64,000 bases of DNA from Prorocentrum cordatum (GCA_963575745.1 CAUYUJ010016061.1:100858-164857), one strand, 5' to 3'. Positions 19,001 to 28,400 are shown, counted from the stretch's first letter. Notes: a model not told the origin generated them from the sequence alone. A program made the numbers and translations.

Positions 19001-22000
19001 CAAGCGAGGGTGTCGTCCTCGAGGCTGTAGGGCGGGTGAGGCGGCACTGCGTACCACGCGGCCAGCGACGGGTGCACACTCACGTACGTGCGGCCAACAT
19101 TTGTGGCGGTTCGACCCTTCGCTTCACGGCGGGGGCCTGGCAGGAGGTGACCTCCGTTGAAAGCGAGACGAGCCGCAAGGTCGCCGCGGGTCCCGTGCCA
19201 GAAGACCGTGGGCGTGTCCGTGGTGGGTTGACGGAGGTCCCACGTGAGGTAGGGGAAGATCGTCTCGCCTGAGTTCCCGCCCGAGTCTTCCAGCACCCAA
19301 GTGAGTCGGTCCGGGGGCCTCTGCATGATGTCAGTCCACGGCGCCAACGCTTGGAGCGTTGGATCATGGGTGAATCGAGGATGGTCGTGGAGCCGCAGGG
19401 CGTCTTTGATGTCCTCTGTAGTTACGCCACTGTTACCAAGCGCAAAGCCGTTTTGGTACAGGGCGGTGAGGATGCTCGTCGGCGGCACGGGGACCGCTGG
19501 GTCGCGCTGGATGGTGTTGCGTAAGTTGCGCGTCGGTGGCCTGAGGGCTGGGTGGGGCGTACCAGGGCCTGGAGGCGCCTGGGGCCTGGCGGGTGATGCA
19601 TAGCGTGCTCGCCGTCGTGGTGGTTGGGTGTCCATGTCGGAAGAGGAACCACGAGCATCTGCATGTCGGAAGATGGACCACGGGCTGTCGAGGGTGCGCT
19701 CACGTGTTTCCCTTGCCTCGGCGTCGCTGGCCTGGGCTGTGGCGTCTTCGTGAGTCGGTGGGTTACCATAAGCCGCGCCGCTTATGGGGCCGTCTCGCGG
19801 GGACGGGCTGGTCGATCGTGGTGTGACAGACGAGGCTCGCGATACCGCGGCAGTGACTTCGACAATGGCGGCGGTGGTGGCGGTGGTAACGTCGGCGACC
19901 GCGGCGGCAACTGCAGCAGCATAGTGTTCCTGTAGCAGCGGGTGTCGAAGTGAGTGCACGTGCTGGCTCTCGGGTTCGTCGGGATGCGTGCGCGGCATTG
20001 TGTATGTGGCCTCGTCACGCGGCCTCCTGCTCGGTTGGCAACAGCGGAGGCACCACTGGGCCGTGGATGAGTCCAGGGCGCGCGCACAGATGCGGGCTCC
20101 TACGTGTCCGACGGCTCCTTGAGCGAGAAGTTTGGCGCCGACCAGAAGAAGACCGCACACCACTCCGCCAGTGGCAATGGCTCCGAGTTTGCCACTGGCC
20201 CATTTCAGGACACCCCCGAGGCCAGACCCGACTGCGCTGGCTCCGCCCGAGACGATATCTCTGAGTTTGGCGCTGGTCCACTTGAGAATACCCCACAGGG
20301 CGGGCATGACGTTGTATGCCGTTGTGCGTCGGGGCGTAGTGGACACAGATGTGCCTGGTGCCGCCGCTTCACGTCGTCGTCGCTGCCGGTAGCTGGGGTC
20401 TCGGCTCGGTGTCGGCAAGTACCCGTCGATCTGGTCCTTGTACGGCATGGCTACCACGATGGCATACGTGGCCACGAAGAGGCAAATGAGACAGCCGCAG
20501 CGTCGGGAGGCCGCTGCGCTGTGCGGGGCCTCGTAGGAGCCGCTGGCGTCAGGGCTCGCGTCGTCGATGGGGTCGTTGTCGATGCCAGCCTGCCAGTGGT
20601 CGACGGCGCTGGAATTGGAGTCAGTCGCGTTAGCACGGCAGACAAGGGTGCGGGGCGTGGTTCTGCCACCTGAGGTCTGAAGCCGTCCAGATCCAGCCAA
20701 TGCTGCAGCGGGGCTGAAGCCGCCACTGCGCGAGCTGGTTAGAGCTGGCGATGCAGTGGGATGGCTTGTCTCGTCGGCGGCAGTGGCGCCTTCAGCGTCG
20801 TTGAGCTGTGCGCTGGGGTCGGCCTGGGCCGAGTTGTTGGGCGGACTGCTGTGCGACAGGGGGCGCCCTATGTAGGGTTCGCTGTCACGGTCACGCTGGG
20901 CCGTGTCACCTGGCGGTGCCGTGCCGTCGCGATCCTGGGTTTGCGGTTCCATCGGTGCCGCGGCGAGCTCCGCCTCGACAAGCGGCTGCATGTCTGGCGG
21001 GTGGTGCAGGATCGCATCCGCGAGGTACGCCAGGGCGTCTTGGTCGGGTGGAGGGAGGCCTCTTGGCAGCAAGGCGTGGGCCCGTGAGAGGTATGGCGGC
21101 AATGGTGCCGTGAAAGCCTCAGGGCCGACGAGCTGGGCACGAGCGCCCTGGTATTCCAGAAGGAGGCCAAAGTAGCGGGTGGGGTACTCGCGGCTGCCCT
21201 GGATACGAGTGAGGTTGCGGTTGGTGCGCTGTCTGTCGGGGCCCGCTCTGTGCCAGATGTCCTCGCACATGTCGAACGCGGTGCGCTGGCGCAGGGCGTC
21301 GTTTTTCTCCTCGGAATCCTCATGGAAAAAGTGGTCGTACTGTGGCAGATGGAGCGTCGCCAGGATGTACGGGACGCAGTCCTCGAGCCATGCCCAGAAC
21401 ACGTCCTGGTGGTCCTCACCTGGTGCCCACGCCGCGGCGCACGGTATGAGCCGTGCTCGGATCATCATCAGGTGCCAGAAAGCGGGGTCCTCCTCGGGTT
21501 CGCCCCTGGCGCACAGAGGGGTAGTGAGACCCGTGGGGCTAAAGCGGGGCACGACAGCGGGGCTGAAGCCGCCACTGCGTGCCTGGGCCTTGTCAGCGGC
21601 CCCGTCGAGGATGTGCTGCACGACGGTCGAGGACAAGCTGAGGACGGACTGCGATGCATGTGTCGTAGTTGACGAGGACGTGCTCGTAGGAGACATGCTG
21701 GTACTCGCCGTAGCCGTCGTAGTAGCCGTCGGAGTCCCAGGGGGGCAGCGCGTGGGGCAGGGCCCCTGGTGCTGCTCAAGCCAGGCGCTCGCGATGGCGC
21801 CCAGCGGCCCGTTGCCGCACGGACCCGCGGCGGCGGTGCTGTTCACGATCGGGTCCAAAATGGCGCAGTGATCGTATTTGTAGATGCTGTCATCGTAAAG
21901 GTAGAAGAGCGTCCCACGTTCAGCGTGTCGCAGGAAAACCTCTCCTCCATGCTGGGGCGCACCGCCTGAAGACGGGTGTGCTCCAGCTAGCGAGGGGGGG

Positions 22001-22116
22001 GCCAGGCTGCAGGCAAGGCGCCACATGATGGCGAGGCCTGGCGGGCGGCGCGAGCGATGAGCCGAAAGCTGCATGTCAGCACACGTCCTCAAATACCCCT
22101 GAATGCTCATGTACAT
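16072..22116 (-). CDS. ORF2 N-terminal part, copy 1 (unusual multi-domain extension)
   Basis: About 2,014 codons from ATG 22116; an upstream GTG at 22128 is in frame but less likely. In order: a globular-looking Trp-rich N-terminus; acidic Ser/Thr/Pro linkers; a membrane-like segment LICLFVATYAIVVAMPY; a second hydrophobic stretch with GGVVCGLLLVGAKLL; an ADP-ribosyltransferase-like stretch with FWHGTR (19186-19200) and GRTYVSVHPSLAAWY; a Cys cluster CLQCRFQCCQYC and CPDC (about 17740-17660), probably zinc-binding; then Gln/Arg-rich and Pro-rich linkers. The frame ends at TAG 16072 only because of the one-base insertion at 16078. A 162-base segment present in copy 2 (54 codons after residue MEP) is missing. 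It follows ORF1 by 171 bases. Domain calls are from motif shape only. Confidence 0.85.
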   Translation of the reverse strand: MYMSIQGYLRTCADMQLSAHRSRRPPGLAIMWRLACSLAPPSLAGAHPSSGGAPQHGGEVFLRHAERGTLFYLYDDSIYKYDHCAILDPIVNSTAAAGPCGNGPLGAIASAWLEQHQGPCPTRCPPGTPTATTTATASTSMSPTSTSSSTTTHASQSVLSLSSTVVQHILDGAADKAQARSGGFSPAVVPRFSPTGLTTPLCARGEPEEDPAFWHLMMIRARLIPCAAAWAPGEDHQDVFWAWLEDCVPYILATLHLPQYDHFFHEDSEEKNDALRQRTAFDMCEDIWHRAGPDRQRTNRNLTRIQGSREYPTRYFGLLLEYQGARAQLVGPEAFTAPLPPYLSRAHALLPRGLPPPDQDALAYLADAILHHPPDMQPLVEAELAAAPMEPQTQDRDGTAPPGDTAQRDRDSEPYIGRPLSHSSPPNNSAQADPSAQLNDAEGATAADETSHPTASPALTSSRSGGFSPAAALAGSGRLQTSGGRTTPRTLVCRANATDSNSSAVDHWQAGIDNDPIDDASPDASGSYEAPHSAAASRRCGCLICLFVATYAIVVAMPYKDQIDGYLPTPSRDPSYRQRRRREAAAPGTSVSTTPRRTTAYNVMPALWGILKWTSAKLRDIVSGGASAVGSGLGGVLKWASGKLGAIATGGVVCGLLLVGAKLLAQGAVGHVGARICARALDSSTAQWCLRCCQPSRRPRDEATYTMPRTHPDEPESQHVHSLRHPLLQEHYAAAVAAAVADVTTATTAAIVEVTAAVSRASSVTPRSTSPSPRDGPISGAAYGNPPTHEDATAQASDAEARETRERTLDSPWSIFRHADARGSSSDMDTQPPRRRARYASPARPQAPPGPGTPHPALRPPTRNLRNTIQRDPAVPVPPTSILTALYQNGFALGNSGVTTEDIKDALRLHDHPRFTHDPTLQALAPWTDIMQRPPDRLTWVLEDSGGNSGETIFPYLTWDLRQPTTDTPTVFWHGTRGDLAARLAFNGGHLLPGPRREAKGRTATNVGRTYVSVHPSLAAWYAVPPHPPYSLEDDTLAWGPIALWMCEATQPPSGENWHNFVKGEAHGARLIYPRVLGLLIRMDWCAPTEAASRCRALPQAYGMGDCAHALHIAGYDHPDLREAAEARDQEANTWRRLDIAAAWPPPQALYSPEAARAWAKQHYDTEAATRADPNQPRPRVSLRKLQLDPQPLIDLVYTGLQAAPVRGQSDAREPRPSGSSPGAASGPPRTYQSGAALGHSPDRSSTTSGADDRRTPSLISAAAALARGHARPRRSASRSSRQSGGNSTSDNSDIETWEHIETEEEPTAYHVLAFHVRDVRARVNAPGIEVWLDPGEHHDGAYLPWGTTVVGHRVIDPAVAGRDGWVILHHDHGDTTTRLWAPTQVHVKADDTWRTVMIPAGLGPQWIERHADDARLPAEVVRTTGQSWFADVWPLWDRPRPHPDDAGTNEQALPPLPGRWTCLQCRFQCCQYCAARRNTQLGTSGQPACPDCSLSGLRALMDWSTDYSCNSWTCAYSTDNRDSDTCCLSSRCPHPPSPHSLFDVRATGMPPHILARQYGNAPAQHDLKDPPRAPSGPGGEPPQPGQAGYQGQWYLPPRPRRVLKQGLPDGTRRPPGFTGTGMPEDPSPDQPLWREGYVLFGPHQALKEDFIFNKTVRRPYSLAITNMHRDRVTVRTVCESIAERIHTTRTRWRDVVLYWDAEGGPGPQALDYDMRLCDAMVSRATTEAELNHDRSNRGSFCLYGPAHQRAVNITVLPEPQNIDYVERVRRYSPVGETYPDRAFEHVYQGWRRPDVPTILPDTRPLSRADQQRYQQHQQRTQQRDQRDAGQPSTPRNRSPARVPTGDNAVYGGGATHHRGPIGARPAAAGAAASSYGHAPHARVHPAVIGYPRARVQAPPRATSPVPGSTRAWGNYPGRHDSTASYQPAVVTPAASAQGAAPSRGRTGRPEGWREANVRAWQPRQHTPPPNVAAALRPAQAKPGPPERERQPLVPLVLTYTQAHHSASPRHSDG

Positions 22117-22287
22117 TGCTACAATCACGCCCCCTGCAAGACTACGGGTGTCCCTACACCAGATAGCTTGCGCGTGCTGCTGCCAAAACAGACATGAGGT
22201 GACAAGAAAGAGATACGACGCGAAGAGGGGAGAGATGCCTCTGAAGGCGCTTCCTCGGAGGGCTGAGGCGGGCTCTCTGAGGCACCT

Positions 22288-24867
22288 TCAATAGGGTTCC
22301 TGGGTGGCCCGACCCTTGTCCTTGCCTTTGTCGGCCCCTGGGGGCCCCGTCCCTGGGGTGACCTGGCCTGGCTGGTCGATCCAACCGCAGGCAGCCACGG
22401 GTTCGGCGGCCGCTGCAGCTTCCTCCTTCTTAGTTTCCAGAGTGGCCACTTGTGGCAGGTGGATGGTGCCTCCCGTGAGGTGCCCGAGGAGGGTCTGGAT
22501 GTCGCCGCGCAGTGCAGCGGCGTCGGCGGTTGCCGTCTGTTGCTGGGTGACGACGGTGGCAAGCCCCCGTTCCAGCCCTGAAACGTGCTCCGTGAGTGTG
22601 GCCTGGGAGGAGAGAACGCCCGCAAGCTGCACCTGCATGTTATCCACCGTGTTGGCTAGCAGCTCGTGCTGCTGTTCCATGTGCTGGATGCGGGTCGTGG
22701 CAGCATCGGGCGGTTTAGAGGCCGATGCGAAGCGCTCGCCGAAGGTGTTGAGTTCGTGGGAGGCCACGCTGTATTCATCACCTGATGAGAGGATCTCGAC
22801 GTCGTCGACGTCGCCTGGTACTTCGGCGGCTGTGGCAGCGTCGCCTTCGGTGTGGCCCCCACCTTCTGCCGCCGCCGTGCCAAGCCAGGAGTCATGGCCA
22901 CCTGATCCTGGGGCGGCCATCGGTTCAGCGGCTCCGTCCGTGCCGTGCGGGGGTGCAGAGGAGCTGCGGCCTGGGGCGCAGGGTGACCTTGCGTGCGGCG
23001 TGGCGTCACGTTTCCCGCTGGAGGAGCGGTGGCGCTTGGCTGAAGGCTCCTCCTTGGGGATCAGGAGCGGTGCGACGCCCTTGCCTTTGGGCGTGGCAGT
23101 CATGAGGTCGTGGAGGTAGGGGCTCTGGGCCGCTTTGGTGAGGAGTGTGCCGGTGGCGGGGCTAAAGCCGCCACCACCGGCTGGCGGCGTCACAGGCTCT
23201 GTGATGGTGGTAGGCGTGACGATGGTAACGTTGTCCCGCTTCGGCACCACCTCAGCCAGCGGGGCCTCGGCGATGCTCCACGGGATGGGGCACCCCGCGA
23301 CCTGTACCGTATAGGTGAGTGGGGGCCGATGGGCGCGCACTAAGGCAAACTGGGCCGCAGTGGCTGGGTCCCAGGCGGTGTGGTAGACCTCACAGTCCCA
23401 TTTAACGGACGGGCCCGTGAGAGTCTTGGCGAGCTGGGTCAGCGTGGCGCGGCGTGCCGCAATGCCAGTGATGCGGTAACGCGTCTTGGCGAGGGTAGCC
23501 TCGCAGCCACGGATGCTGACAGCAGCAGCCTTGGCGGCGTCGGACCCCCGTGGAACACGGATCCCCAGTAGGCCTGACTTGCCGTGCCTGACGACTCCCA
23601 GGGCCTTGAACTCCACCGACTTCTGGAACGCGTCTGCCATCGTGATGGGCTGGTCCTCAGGGAACCACACGGTCTGATACTTGTCGGCGGTGGGCTCGTC
23701 TGCACCTACGTTGCTGAGGTCGTAGGTGGCACCGAGTTGCCCTGATCCCGCCAGGACCTTGTCGACCGCTTGAAGACTGACGCCGAAGGTGGCAGCCAGG
23801 GACCTCTTTCCGACGCCCGATCCAAACCTGCCTAGGCTTTTGCAGGGTTCGAGGATGGTGACGGCTTTAAAGTTGCCGTGGAAGAGGGCCTTGAAGGTAT
23901 CCTGAAGCTGACTATCGAGCTCCTGGCGGCGAGCGTCTTTCTTGGACTCCCTGTGCTTTTGGTTTTGGCGCGCCTTGTCCTGTGGGGCGGAGTCCCCTCG
24001 AAAAGGGCCCTTGGCGCGTGGACCACCGTTCACGGGGGCACCTCCCGAGAACTGGTCCTCGAAGGCCTGGTGCATGGAGGGGACTGCGGCAATGGCCTCG
24101 GTCTCGTGTATGGTCGCCCGAATCCAGCAGACGTGGTCGGCAGGGTCGATGGTGGCGACGGCTACTTTTTCCGTGCAGGCGACCTCCTTGGTGCCCAGCT
24201 GGTACACGGTCACGGGGACGTGCGTGTGGACCACTTTGGGCGCCTTGGGGTGACGCTTCAGGACGGGGACGGCGAGCTCGGTACCGACGTAGTTGTCGTT
24301 TTTTGGGCCCATGACAGCAATCGCGAGCTGACCCGTGGCTCGCTTGCCCTGCTCGAGGTGGTGTTGCAGCAGCCGTTCACCGCTCTCGTAGTCGTGGAGG
24401 CTGATGCTGGGCTTGTACGTCTTGCCGTCGTCAGGTGATGTGGGTTCGGCGAGGACAGGGACCTTCCAAAAGGCCGGGTCCAAGGCGATGAATTGGGTGT
24501 CCGCAGCCTGAAGACGTGCGGAACCCGCTGGTGGGTGTGATGCGTCACCGCCAATGCGCTTAGGCTTGCTGCGCTGGTGATGATCGAGCGTGTAGCTGAT
24601 CTGGTTGGCGGCGCACATGCGGATCAGGGCGCTGCCAAGCTTCTTCGTGTTGGACTTGTGCATGTCGTACGTTGCCTGGAGCTCGTCTGCGTTCAGTTCG
24701 GCAAGCCCGTTGTATGCGGCCGTGGGGCGGTCAGACCCCGCTTGCTTGAACGCTGCGATGCAGTCCTGCTTGCGTTGAAGAAGAGACCCTTCAGCAGCAG
24801 GGCGCGTGGGACGGGTACTCGGAGGCTGCTTAGAAGAGCGACGGCGCTCCGGCTTCTTGGGGGCCAT
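22288..24867 (-). CDS. ORF1 protein, copy 1 (859 aa)
   Basis: Intact first ORF of the element, starting at ATG 24867 and ending QEPY-TGA. ORF1 proteins of LINEs bind element RNA and act as chaperones; that role is inferred from position. The N-terminus is basic (MAPKKPERRRSSKQ). The central part has repeated alpha/beta-looking stretches without a recognised fold, and no CCHC knuckles are visible. An acidic linker contains DDVEILSSGDE, which resembles a SUMO-interaction motif. Near the C-terminus MEQQHELLANTVDNMQVQL and following heptads predict a coiled coil suited to trimerisation. A GGGFSPATG motif echoes GGFSPA in ORF2. It has the same length as the copy 2 protein, with no indels between them. 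Confidence 0.88.
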   Translation of the reverse strand: MAPKKPERRRSSKQPPSTRPTRPAAEGSLLQRKQDCIAAFKQAGSDRPTAAYNGLAELNADELQATYDMHKSNTKKLGSALIRMCAANQISYTLDHHQRSKPKRIGGDASHPPAGSARLQAADTQFIALDPAFWKVPVLAEPTSPDDGKTYKPSISLHDYESGERLLQHHLEQGKRATGQLAIAVMGPKNDNYVGTELAVPVLKRHPKAPKVVHTHVPVTVYQLGTKEVACTEKVAVATIDPADHVCWIRATIHETEAIAAVPSMHQAFEDQFSGGAPVNGGPRAKGPFRGDSAPQDKARQNQKHRESKKDARRQELDSQLQDTFKALFHGNFKAVTILEPCKSLGRFGSGVGKRSLAATFGVSLQAVDKVLAGSGQLGATYDLSNVGADEPTADKYQTVWFPEDQPITMADAFQKSVEFKALGVVRHGKSGLLGIRVPRGSDAAKAAAVSIRGCEATLAKTRYRITGIAARRATLTQLAKTLTGPSVKWDCEVYHTAWDPATAAQFALVRAHRPPLTYTVQVAGCPIPWSIAEAPLAEVVPKRDNVTIVTPTTITEPVTPPAGGGGFSPATGTLLTKAAQSPYLHDLMTATPKGKGVAPLLIPKEEPSAKRHRSSSGKRDATPHARSPCAPGRSSSAPPHGTDGAAEPMAAPGSGGHDSWLGTAAAEGGGHTEGDAATAAEVPGDVDDVEILSSGDEYSVASHELNTFGERFASASKPPDAATTRIQHMEQQHELLANTVDNMQVQLAGVLSSQATLTEHVSGLERGLATVVTQQQTATADAAALRGDIQTLLGHLTGGTIHLPQVATLETKKEEAAAAAEPVAACGWIDQPGQVTPGTGPPGADKGKDKGRATQEPY

Positions 24868-25018
24868 TGCTGCGGGCGCTCTGGTGGGAGAGGTGACGCG
24901 AATCAGTAGGGTCCTGCTGGGGCCCCTCCGGTCTCGCGAGGCCTGGGAGTCTGACTCCGAGGCGGGGCGCTTCGCGTCGCGGCTGCGGTCTGAGTGCTGG
25001 GCACTCTCGAGCCGAGAC

Positions 25019-25020
<2 letters not shown>
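24868..25020 (-). promoter_or_regulatory. 5' leader of copy 1
   Basis: 153 bases between the GA microsatellite and the ORF1 ATG. Two perfect hairpins are present: GAGTGCTGGGCACTC (24992-25006) and GGAGTCTGACTCC (24946-24958). Both are identical in copy 2. LINE leaders often hold an internal promoter or a 5' ribozyme; I could not assign either. Confidence 0.55.

Positions 25021-25058
<38 letters not shown>
25021..25058. repeat. (GA)19 microsatellite joining the two copies
   Basis: Pure GA repeat and the only sequence between the 5' end of copy 1 (25020) and the 3' end of copy 2 (25059). Confidence 0.97.
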
Positions 25059-25060
<2 letters not shown>

Positions 25061-25425
25061 GGACAAGTAGGCGGACCAGGGTCCGTCCGCGAGGCGCACT
25101 GCGGTGCGACAACTCGCCAAACACTATTTGCGGCGGTGCAGCCTTAAGATACGAGGGCGGGCAACAAAACCCCCTCCCCCGGCGCAATGCGACAGACGCT
25201 ACAGACGGCGGACAGACGGTGAAGATCTCACGTGTCAGACCGCGTGAAGAAAGAGGCCCCAACAAGGAAGGCGACGTGCTGACACGTGGCTAGGCGGCTT
25301 GGCAGACCGCCAGTTGGGCGCTTGGCCGCAAAGCGGCGCGCAGGGACGGGGCACCCCCCGCCCCCACGCCCTGACACCGTGGACGCGGAGCCACGCGTAC
25401 ACACGGGCAGGCAGAAAGGAGGAAA
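25059..25425 (-). promoter_or_regulatory. 3' untranslated region of copy 2 with terminal hairpins
   Basis: Same length as in copy 1, with only scattered substitutions. Both hairpins are conserved (25072-25085 and 25095-25108), directly beside the (GA)19 tract. Confidence 0.6.
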
Positions 25426-28400
25426 TTAGCGCGGGGCACCAGGTGGAGCGCCGCGGAGCGATGACAACATAGCTTGGATGGTGAGTGGCGGCGCAGCACC
25501 ATCGGGCGAGGGCGTAAGCAGCTCGGCGAAGGCACGCCCGGCGCGGTGGAGGCGCTGGAGCAGAGGGCCTTGACGGGCTTGAGCAGCGGCAAGGTCGGCG
25601 GCGAGAGCAGCACACCTCTGCTGAAGAGCGGCCATAGACTGGGACAGCTCGGTTTCGCGGTCGGTGAGGGGCGGCTGCTCAGTGCCAGCGGCCGCGGGCC
25701 TCGTGGCAGGGACGAGGTCATCGGTGCGCCTGGCCAGGTGGTTGACTAGCGCAGTACGGCGCTCCGTGTGCTGACGGCCGTCACCCTTGAGAGGCGACTG
25801 GAGGGCAACACGCGGCCCCAGGGCTGGAGCCGCTAGGGCCACGCCCCGTGAGGTCGGAAGAGCCGCATCCTCACGCCCAGCAACAATAGAAGCGTGGACG
25901 GGGTGGAACGGCCTGACTGGCTCGATGCCCTGCGGGGGGGCTGGAGCCGCCCCCGCGGGCTGGCGCTGGTGGGGGGACGGAGTGGGTGGCACGGTAGGAC
26001 CAGTCATGATGTCGTGCGAGGGCTCAGAGGTCGGCCGCGTAGTCGGGTGGCGTCTCAATAGGGCGGCATCGTCGGCAGCGTGGGGTGTCGGCGGAGCGTC
26101 GTCTATGCTGCCACTCAGTCCGAGGGGATCAACCAGGTCCTCGTCGGCGTCTTGACGGTGAGCGACATCATCGTGTGGGTGCGATGTCGCTCTCGGTGGC
26201 GGAGTCGCGGTGGGCGTCGAGAGGTTGCCCGACGGGGCAGGGTTGGCGCTGGCTGGGCCGTCGTCCAAGAAGTCCAATCCCCCGCCAAAGCCGAACGGGT
26301 CGTCCTCCTGTTCATCGAGCATCGCCCGTTGGGCCTCGGCCCAGAGCTCATCCGGGTCTTGCGGGATGAATGGTCCAGCCGCGGGTGGTGCCTGGTCCGA
26401 CAGCAGGGGGTTTGGTTCCATTTTGCTGAGTTCCGCAGCTGTAAACCCAGCCCTGCGGTGTGGGAGCGGCAGAGTGCGGTGTCTGCGCTCGTAGATAGCG
26501 ACAGCGACCCCATGGAGCACGGTCGCTTGGCGATGTCGTGTTTTGGCAGCTTCAACAATGTCTTCAGGAAGGTTGTGAGTGCGTGCCGCCATTGTGGCAA
26601 GGGCGTCATCCTGACGGTTGAACTCCTCCGCAATGGGCCCGATGAGCCCAAGGTCGATGCCCATGTCCCCCAGGTGGCTGGCGATTTTTTCGACGCGAAA
26701 CATGTTGGGCTTGGCCATAACACATCGGTGGATCTTTTCCCAGAGCTCCGCGTGCGTGCCCTGCGGCGCTGGATGTCCATCGATGATGCTTTGGAACCCA
26801 TCGACCACCGCCTGGTTGTCCACGAAAACGTGCACGGGCCGTTCGGCACATGCCGTAAGGTGGACAATGGCGAGGGTCTCCGCAACCTGGGCGTTCTGCG
26901 TTAGGCCGTGAACGCGTGCACTGTAGTTCATGCGGTGGTCGATGCCGTAGTAGACGCCGTAGCCCGCTCGCGCAAGCAATGGGATGGCTTGGTTGGTGCA
27001 TGCACCGTCAGTGGCAGCGTAGACCCATGTCCAACCAGTGTCGTGGTCAAGGTAGGTGGTGTAGGTGTCCTGGGCTGAAGCCGCAGGATCTCCCTCAGGG
27101 GGGGGCCGCGGCATGGGCTGTGGCAGCGGGTCCCTCGCGAGGTCGGCCTGCAGGTCGAGGAGGGCTGGGTCTTCGTCGAAGAGCCCGCAGTGTCTTGTGT
27201 GCGGCGGAAGACGGGCCCACTGGTCGTCACTGATGAGGGTGGTGAGAGGGAGTCTTTCTCGGGCCCAGCACTTGCAGTCGCGGACAGTGTGCTCCTGAGT
27301 TTCCTCTTCCTCGTCGCAGTAGCGGCAGATGGGGCTGGGGTCTGCCGACGTGTTTGATCGGGATCGTCGCTGTTGGGTGTGATCCCCGCCCGACAGGTAG
27401 TTCAGGAGGAGCGCCAGCTGCCAGGCAGTGCATTTGGCTGCTCCTTTAGTTCGGGCGAGCCACGTGCTGGCGAAGAGGTCGAGGCCCTGTCTGACAGAGG
27501 CTAGGTAGCCAAGGTCGTGTCGCCGTGGCTTGATCCTCCGCAGAAAAGCCCTGCGTTGTGAGGCCCGCAGCATGTGTAGGAAGGCGTTTTGGGGTAAATT
27601 CAGCCAGCTGATCTGGCAGCCCCAGTCGTCGTACATGATGCCAAATGTGGGCCAGGTCCATCGGAGCTGCTGGAGCGACTGGACGAGTCGTCCGACGGGT
27701 CCTCCACCAAACAGGGTCTGGACGTGGTGTTGGAGGTCTCTGGCGAGCCCGCAGAGTGTAACGTCGCGGTTAACCTGTCGCCGCAGGCACAGGAATGCTT
27801 CACGCTGCGTGATGGCGTCGATCTCCAGGGCGTGTCCTGGGACGCACACGGCCATGAGAGTCCAGAACTCGACCCACTTGTTCCCCTTGGGGCGGATAGC
27901 CGCCTTGAGGGCGTGGTTGTAGGCAGTTTTGGCTGGGCCTGATGGTGCTTGAATGTCGGTGCCCGTGGTGCAGACGCTGGCAGCCAGGGAACGGGCGTGC
28001 CGCGCCTTGATAAGCATCGGCGATGGGAGCTTGCCAATGCGCGGCAGGCGGATAGTCGCCCTCCGTACACGGGCGTCTGCGGTGGCCGTGAGGTTAAGCG
28101 CGGCTGGAGCCGGCGCTGCCTCTGCGTTGATGTAACTCCCGACGAGCTTGAAGGAATCGACCACACGTAGGGGGCGATCCGCCAGTGTGAGCTGGGTAAC
28201 GGCGGCGTGAAGCTCGTCGGTGAGCGCCCACCCTGCCACTTTACCAGGGTGAATGCGTTGACCTGAGAATCGATCAAACTTGGCGGTTTCGTCAAGAGAT
28301 TTCTGCAGCTCAGACGCGGTGTGGGTAGTGGAGTTGCTGTCGTCAACAAAGGTAGTGCTGAGTGATCGAGGAACGTATCGATGCTGCCTCTTTGTCCACA

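Larger units (their letters stand above)
9027..25020 (-). mobile_element. giant non-LTR retrotransposon, copy 1 (15,994 bp)
   Basis: On the minus strand the element runs from the leader at 25020 to the 3' end at 9027. Order: leader (153 bases), ORF1 (24867-22288), spacer, ORF2 (22116-9394) and 3' region. It lacks long terminal repeats, encodes EEP endonuclease, RT and RNase H, and is bounded by (GA)n on both sides. These are features of an RNase H-bearing LINE of the I/R1/Tad-like grade. About 16 kb is more than twice the usual LINE length. Copy 1 is disabled by four one-base indels and carries a 162-base in-frame deletion relative to copy 2. Confidence 0.93.

Noticed and set aside
25003-25020. 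Spliced-leader relic at the 5' end of the element (GGCTCGAG resembling the end of the dinoflagellate leader)
   Set aside because: Only about eight bases resemble it and the rest of the leader is absent; the match includes a CTCGAG palindrome and is likely chance.
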